NCBI GenBank assembly: GCA_023433345.1
Contig: JAEZDA010000027.1
Span: 1-28,248, forward strand
Direction: 5' to 3'
Length of the DNA stretch: 28,248 bases
Origin: Bacteroidota bacterium
GTDB lineage: Bacteria; Bacteroidota; Bacteroidia; Chitinophagales; Chitinophagaceae
The notes under the pieces are model-generated. The model saw only the letters and a list, made by a program, of their open reading frames with translations. It had not been told where the DNA came from and ran no database searches. The first letter of the stretch is position 1. Each line of letters starts with the position of its first letter. Shown here in pieces: positions 23,758 to 28,248 of this stretch. Made by a program: the position numbers and the translations under genes.

Positions 23758-24600
23758 ATGAATGTACAAAATAAATTAGCGCTTGGATACATTCGAACCA
23801 AACTCAATATTCTTTTAGCAATAAGTGAAAAAAAAGCCGGCGAAGAGTTGTTTCGGCTGTTCTGTACACCTTTTGTGAAGGCGAAGGCCGGTTCTTACGA
23901 GGCATTCGCAAACTATGAAAAGCTCAGCTTCACACTTAATGGAAACATGGTAAAAGGTTTTCGTTGCAATCATGAGGCATCCAAAACAGCCCTTATCCTT
24001 CACGGTTTTTCCAGCTGCATACATAACTTTTCTGATTACATCATGCCTCTGATCGATAAAGGTTATTCTGTACTGGCTTTTGACGCCCCTGCGCACGGCC
24101 TTAGCGATGGAAAAACGATAAATGCAGTGGAGTATTCGCAGATGATAAAGCATGTTATAAAGGAATATGGTCCTGTTCACGCCCTGATAGGTCATTCTTT
24201 TGGCGGGCTGGCCGCGGCGCTGGCCCTGGAAGACGATGAAACTGAAAGGCAGGTAGTGCTGATAGCACCCGCAACCGAAACCACTACGGCAATTGAAGGT
24301 GCATTAAAATTGCTTTCTCTTGATAAACCCAGGTTCCGCGAAGCATTAGAACGAAAGATTGAATCCTTCAGCGGAAAAAAAGCGGAGTGGTTTTCTATAA
24401 GGCGGGCGGTTGGTAATATTAAGGGGAAAATATTATGGCTGCATGATGAATCCGACATGATCACCCCGTTCCGCGACGTTTTACGTGTAAAGCAGGACGA
24501 CCATCCACATATCAACTTTCACTTTACGAAGGGCCTTGGCCACAGAAGAATTTACAGGGACCCTGCCGTGCGGCAGCAAATAATGAATTTCCTGGTATAG
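23758..24600 (+). CDS. Alpha/beta hydrolase
   Basis: A 280-residue hydrolase of the alpha/beta fold. The oxyanion-region block LILHGFSS is at residues 79-86, FDAPAHGLSDG at 108-118, the nucleophile elbow GHSFGG with S147, the acid in WLHDESDMITP (D230 or D233) and the catalytic histidine in KGLGHRRIY (H262). The start ATG 23758 is preferred over an open frame to 23674 because it follows a perfect -7 element and avoids overlap with the divergent gene. The first 60 residues are helical and charged and have no signal peptide, so it is probably cytoplasmic. Esterase or lipase activity is likely but the substrate is unknown. It is followed after 136 bases by topA in the same direction. Confidence 0.88.
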   Translation: MNVQNKLALGYIRTKLNILLAISEKKAGEELFRLFCTPFVKAKAGSYEAFANYEKLSFTLNGNMVKGFRCNHEASKTALILHGFSSCIHNFSDYIMPLIDKGYSVLAFDAPAHGLSDGKTINAVEYSQMIKHVIKEYGPVHALIGHSFGGLAAALALEDDETERQVVLIAPATETTTAIEGALKLLSLDKPRFREALERKIESFSGKKAEWFSIRRAVGNIKGKILWLHDESDMITPFRDVLRVKQDDHPHINFHFTKGLGHRRIYRDPAVRQQIMNFLV

Positions 24601-24620
24601 CACCCTCCCCTCAACAAAAA

Positions 24621-24650
24621 TTTGGGTTTTTTAATTTTAAAGTAATATTG
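24621..24650 (+). promoter_or_regulatory. Candidate topA promoter
   Basis: TTTG at 24621-24624 and TAATATTG at 24643-24650 (7 of 8 matches to TAnnTTTG) are separated by 18 bases, close to the Bacteroidota promoter spacing. The leader would be about 80 bases long. The AT-rich gap 24601-24736 holds nothing else I can name. Confidence 0.4.
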
Positions 24651-24736
24651 CATCGGCCGGATGTAATTTTTACCCATGGCAATTTTATTTCATTTTAAAT
24701 AAACGGCGCTCTGTAAAAGCGGGTTTGAGGTTGATT

Positions 24737-27349
24737 ATGGCAAAGAATCTTTTGATAGTGGAGTCGCCAGCGAAGGCGAAAACCATTGAAGCGATCCTCG
24801 GGAAAGATTTCGAGGTAAAGAGCTGTTATGGCCATATCCGCGACCTTGAGAAGAATGACATGGGTATTGATATTAAGAACAGCTTCCAGCCTTCTTACAT
24901 TGTTCCTGATGAAAAGGAACGCGTAGTGAGGGAGCTGAAATCACTTGCAAAAAAGGCCGGTGAGGTTTGGCTCGCGTCGGATGAGGACCGTGAAGGTGAA
25001 AGCATTAGCTGGCACCTTGCCGAGGTGTTGAATCTCGATCCTAAAACCACAAAGCGAATCGTTTTTCATGAGATCACGAAGCCTGCAATTGAAAAGGCGG
25101 TGAAAAACCCTCGCACAATTAATATGAACCTGGTGAATGCACAACAGGCACGCCGGGTTCTTGATCGCATTGTGGGGTTCGAATTGTCGCCTGTTTTATG
25201 GCGTAAGATCGGTCAACAGGGCGGGTTAAGTGCGGGGCGGGTTCAGAGCGTGGCAGTGAAGCTTATCGCCGAAAAGGAAAGAGAGATAAATCAATTCAAA
25301 GCAACAGGCAGTTTTAAAGTTGAAGCTCAACTTTCAGCAGAAGATAATCAGCAAAAGCAGGTAAACTTCAAAGCTGAAGGAAGCCGGTTTAATAAGGCAG
25401 AGGAAGCGGAAGATTTTCTGAGGCGTTGTGTGGGTGCAACTTACACTGTAAAGGATGTACAGAAAAAACCCGGCAAACGCACACCGGCAGCGCCCTTTAC
25501 TACTTCAACATTGCAACAGGAAGCAAGCCGCAAGCTCGGATATGGAGTGAGCAAAACCATGATGCTGGCGCAAAGGCTCTACGAAAGCGGTAAGATAACT
25601 TATATGCGTACCGACAGTGTGAACCTTAGCGAAACTGCTTTGGATGGCATACATGGAGAGATCAGGAAAAGTTTTGGGCATGACTATGTACAGCCGCGGA
25701 AATTTGCCAACAAGAACGAGAGTGCCCAGGAGGCTCACGAAGCTATCCGCCCCACTTACATGCAGAATCATTCTGTGGGCGATATGGAATTGAACAGGCT
25801 CTATGAATTGATATGGAAGCGTACCATCGCTTCCCAAATGAGTGATGCTGAGCTTGAAAAGACCACAGCTAAAATAAACATTGCAACCAGCGCCGGGGGA
25901 AACGAAGAACTTACCGCTACCGGCGAAGTGATCAAGTTCGACGGCTTTCTTAAAGTGTATATGGAGAGTTCCGACGAAGACGAAACTGAAACAAACGAAG
26001 GTGAAAGCCGGCTTCCTAATCTTACGCCCGGTCAGAAGCTGGAATTTAAACAAATGACGGCCACAGAAAAATTCACGCGTCATCCGGCAAGGTACACCGA
26101 GGCCTCACTTGTAAAAAAGCTGGAGGAGTTAGGTATCGGAAGGCCGAGTACTTATGCGCCTACCATATCAACCATTATTAAAAGGAATTATGTTGAGAAA
26201 AAAGATAAGGAAGGAGTAAAGCGTGACTACCGCGTATTCACATTGAAAGATGACAAGGTAACGGCAGAACAAAAACAGGAAAACACCGGCGCGGAAAAAT
26301 CGAAACTCTTCCCTACCGACCTTGGCCTTGTGGTGACGGACTTTCTTAATCAGCATTTTACCGAGGTGATGGATTATTCTTTCACCGCTAACATAGAAAA
26401 GGAATTTGATGAAATTGCCGAGGGCAAGGTGGTTTGGAATAAGATGGTGGGAGATTTTTACGATCCTTTTCATAAAGGTGTGCAACATACACTTGAAACA
26501 GCAGAGCGCGCCGTTGGCGAACGTCAGCTTGGTGTTGACCAGGAAAGCGGGAAGCCGGTGATAGCAAGAATGGGCCGCTATGGTCCGATGGTGCAGATCG
26601 GTTCTCAGAATGATGAAGAAAAGCCCCGTTTTGCAAGGCTTAAGGCAACTCAAAGTATCGAAACTATCAGCTTTGAGGAAGCTATGGATCTCTTTAAACT
26701 ACCTCTTACTCTTGGCGAGTATCAGGGCCAGGAAGTTCAGGTGAATGTTGGAAGGTTTGGTCCCTACGTGAAGCTCGGCGAACAATTCATTTCCATACCG
26801 CGCGGTGAAGATATTATGGAAGTTGACCTCAATCGTGCTATTGAGATCATTGAAGCAAAGAAGGTGGAGGATGCTCCCATTGGTTTTTATGAATCTCTCC
26901 CGATCACCAAGGGCAAAGGAAGGTTCGGTCCATTCATTAAGTGGAATGATCTTTTCATTAATGTTCCCCGGGCTTACAATTTTGATACTTTATCTCAGGC
27001 CGATTGCGATGCGTTGATTCAAAAGAAACTGGAAAAAGAAGCAAATCGGTTTATAAAGCAATGGCCTGAAGAAAAAATAGCAATTGAAAATGGGCGTTGG
27101 GGGCCGTTTATAAGGTTTGGCAAGAAGATGCTGAAATTATTTTCTAAACCTAACAAGGAAAAATATAGACCGGAAGAACTTGCAGAGATCGACCTTGATG
27201 TAGTAAAGGGAATGATCACAGAACAAGATCCAACGGCATTTACAAAAAAAACAACAAAGAAAGCGGCCGCTAAAAAAGCGCCTGCGAAAAGATCCGCCGC
27301 TAAAAAAGCACCTGCGAAAAAGTCGGGCACGAAGAAAAGCTCAGGCTAA
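24737..27349 (+). CDS. topA: DNA topoisomerase I (type IA)
   Basis: An 870-residue enzyme that relaxes negative supercoils through a 5'-phosphotyrosine intermediate. The start is ATG 24737 (MAKNLLIVESPAKAKTIE); an in-frame TTG at 24725 is a less likely start. The TOPRIM domain has E9 and the SDEDREGES motif (D82, D84); the catalytic tyrosine is about Y289 in KITYMRTDSVNLS. FEELGIGRPSTYAP-type LEELGIGRPSTYAP follows. In place of C-terminal zinc fingers there are four C-terminal repeats with GRYGPMVQIG, GRFGPYVKLG, GRFGPFIKWN and GRWGPFIRFG. The final roughly 37 residues are a lysine/alanine-rich basic tail (KKAPAKRSAAKKAPAKKSG), similar in composition to histone H1-like proteins and probably DNA-binding. 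Confidence 0.97.
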   Translation: MAKNLLIVESPAKAKTIEAILGKDFEVKSCYGHIRDLEKNDMGIDIKNSFQPSYIVPDEKERVVRELKSLAKKAGEVWLASDEDREGESISWHLAEVLNLDPKTTKRIVFHEITKPAIEKAVKNPRTINMNLVNAQQARRVLDRIVGFELSPVLWRKIGQQGGLSAGRVQSVAVKLIAEKEREINQFKATGSFKVEAQLSAEDNQQKQVNFKAEGSRFNKAEEAEDFLRRCVGATYTVKDVQKKPGKRTPAAPFTTSTLQQEASRKLGYGVSKTMMLAQRLYESGKITYMRTDSVNLSETALDGIHGEIRKSFGHDYVQPRKFANKNESAQEAHEAIRPTYMQNHSVGDMELNRLYELIWKRTIASQMSDAELEKTTAKINIATSAGGNEELTATGEVIKFDGFLKVYMESSDEDETETNEGESRLPNLTPGQKLEFKQMTATEKFTRHPARYTEASLVKKLEELGIGRPSTYAPTISTIIKRNYVEKKDKEGVKRDYRVFTLKDDKVTAEQKQENTGAEKSKLFPTDLGLVVTDFLNQHFTEVMDYSFTANIEKEFDEIAEGKVVWNKMVGDFYDPFHKGVQHTLETAERAVGERQLGVDQESGKPVIARMGRYGPMVQIGSQNDEEKPRFARLKATQSIETISFEEAMDLFKLPLTLGEYQGQEVQVNVGRFGPYVKLGEQFISIPRGEDIMEVDLNRAIEIIEAKKVEDAPIGFYESLPITKGKGRFGPFIKWNDLFINVPRAYNFDTLSQADCDALIQKKLEKEANRFIKQWPEEKIAIENGRWGPFIRFGKKMLKLFSKPNKEKYRPEELAEIDLDVVKGMITEQDPTAFTKKTTKKAAAKKAPAKRSAAKKAPAKKSGTKKSSG

Positions 27350-27354
27350 GTTTT

Positions 27355-28215
27355 ATGAAAGAGAATAAGGAAATATCTGCCCTGATGCATCTTATTGATG
27401 ACCCTGACGAAGAGGTGTACAAAACCGTGAGCGACCGGATCATTTCTTTCGGTAAAGAGATCATTCCCAACTTAGAGCATCTTTGGGAAACGATCACCAA
27501 CACAGATACACAGGAAAGGATTGAGCTGCTTATACATCGCGTGCACCACCGCGACCTTACCAATGAATTTGAGGCATGGAAAAATGGCGAAGCTGGATTG
27601 CTGGAAGGCGCGCTGTTGGTGAGCAAATATCATTATCCTGATCTGGCATTCGCGCCCACATTAAAGGAGCTCGAAAAATTGCGAAGAAACATCTGGCTTG
27701 AGCTTAACAACTATCTTACTTCTTTCGAAAAGGTAAACGTCTTCAACGGAATTTTGTACAATTATTACAAACAAAAAAGTGTTGAAGTAAGCTATGAAAA
27801 TCCGGATACGTTTTTGATGCATAAAGCACTCGAAACGAAGAAAGGAAATTCGATCAGCAATGGGATCATCTATCTTGTTCTGGCTTCGCAATTAGACCTT
27901 CCAATACATGCGATAAATATTCCGCGCCAGTTTATACTTGGTTACATGAACGAAGGCTCACATGCATCCATGGCCCATTCATCGGAAATGATCAGTTTTT
28001 ACATTGATCCTTCCACAGGGCAAATGTATTCGCATAAAGACATTGAAAATTATTTTAAAAGATTGTCCGTTCCTCCCGTTTCATCTTACTTCAAACCTTT
28101 AAGCAATAAGCGCATCATTCAATACCTTCTTGAAGAGATCAGCAAATGCTACGATAATGAGCGTAATGTTTACAAGAGGGATGAGTTGTTGTATTTTGCG
28201 GGGATGCTGGATTAG
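27355..28215 (+). CDS. SirB1/transglutaminase-like family protein
   Basis: A 286-residue protein with the SirB1-type transglutaminase-like core. The key block is KGNSISNGIIYLVLASQLDLPIHAINIPRQFIL (quoted here as short pieces: KGNSISNGIIYLVLA and LDLPIHAINIPRQFIL), with FYIDPSTGQMYSHKDIENYF downstream, where SirB1 proteins have FIDPF..G..L. The usual catalytic cysteine of transglutaminases is not present at the GN-S site, so enzymatic activity is doubtful. Residues 1-100 are helical, charged and HEAT-like. It starts 5 bases after topA and is probably cotranscribed. Its stop codon TAG (28213-28215) is the first unit of heptamer array 4. Confidence 0.85.
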   Translation: MKENKEISALMHLIDDPDEEVYKTVSDRIISFGKEIIPNLEHLWETITNTDTQERIELLIHRVHHRDLTNEFEAWKNGEAGLLEGALLVSKYHYPDLAFAPTLKELEKLRRNIWLELNNYLTSFEKVNVFNGILYNYYKQKSVEVSYENPDTFLMHKALETKKGNSISNGIIYLVLASQLDLPIHAINIPRQFILGYMNEGSHASMAHSSEMISFYIDPSTGQMYSHKDIENYFKRLSVPPVSSYFKPLSNKRIIQYLLEEISKCYDNERNVYKRDELLYFAGMLD

Positions 28216-28248
28216 TTTGTAGTTCGTAGTCGGTAGTCGGTAGTCAGT
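28212..28248. repeat. Heptamer array 4: at least 5 units, runs off the window
   Basis: TTAGTTT, GTAGTTC, GTAGTCG x2, GTAGTCA, then GT at the window end, all in 7-base phase. The first unit contains the TAG stop of the SirB1-like gene. The units match the left side of array 1, which also begins TTAGTTn, GTAGTTn and continues GTAGTCn. The full length and the gene on the far side are not visible. Confidence 0.95.

Overview
The window looks like chromosomal DNA of a Bacteroidota bacterium, most likely from the Chitinophagales/Sphingobacteriales side. The reasons are the gene families (DUF2851, DUF2520, a KdsC/UbiA-like/Maf cluster, a SirB1-type transglutaminase fold, DNA topoisomerase I with C-terminal GRFGP-type repeats), several lipoprotein signals, the lack of clear Shine-Dalgarno sites, and matches to the Bacteroidota -7 promoter motif TAnnTTTG ahead of several genes. 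Coding density is high. I see no tRNA, rRNA, CRISPR, phage or insertion-sequence genes. No gene-free stretch exceeds 300 bases.

Layout. 1-1575 (+): the end of one M16 peptidase gene and a complete catalytically degenerate M16 partner. 1580-3083 (-): exonuclease VII subunits (xseA-xseB). 3354-4838 (+): a lipoprotein built on three 318-bp tandem repeats. 4911-7424 (-): cardiolipin synthase and arginase. 7694-13400 (-): a glycogen operon glgA-glgC-glgB with a TPR gene at its end, closed by a clear hairpin terminator. 13507-16149 (+), divergent from it: an FHS-type sugar transporter and a ROK sugar kinase. 16258-17967 (-): lipoyl synthase preceded by an exported protein. 18059-18466 (+): an OsmC-like protein. 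18472-21976 (-): kdsC-like phosphatase, UbiA-like prenyltransferase, maf and a DUF2851 protein. 22092-22742 (+): a GyrI-like lipoprotein. 22983-23738 (-): a Rossmann/DUF2520 protein. 23758-28215 (+): alpha/beta hydrolase, topA and a SirB1-like protein.

The best metabolic story is the centre of the window. Sugar uptake and phosphorylation face ADP-glucose formation, glucan elongation and branching across a 106-bp intergenic region, which suggests a locus that imports glucose and stores it as glycogen.

The most unusual feature is a set of four intergenic arrays made of different heptamers (16146-16264, 19808-19870, 22744-22971, 28212-28248). They are all strict 7-nt-period repeats lying just 3' of genes. 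Most units carry TAG, TAA or TGA (or the near-stop TGG or CAG). At four of the gene ends the gene's own TAG stop codon sits in register with the array. Because 7 is not a multiple of 3, such an array puts stops in all three frames. Its origin and function are unknown to me, and it is the main candidate here for something undescribed.
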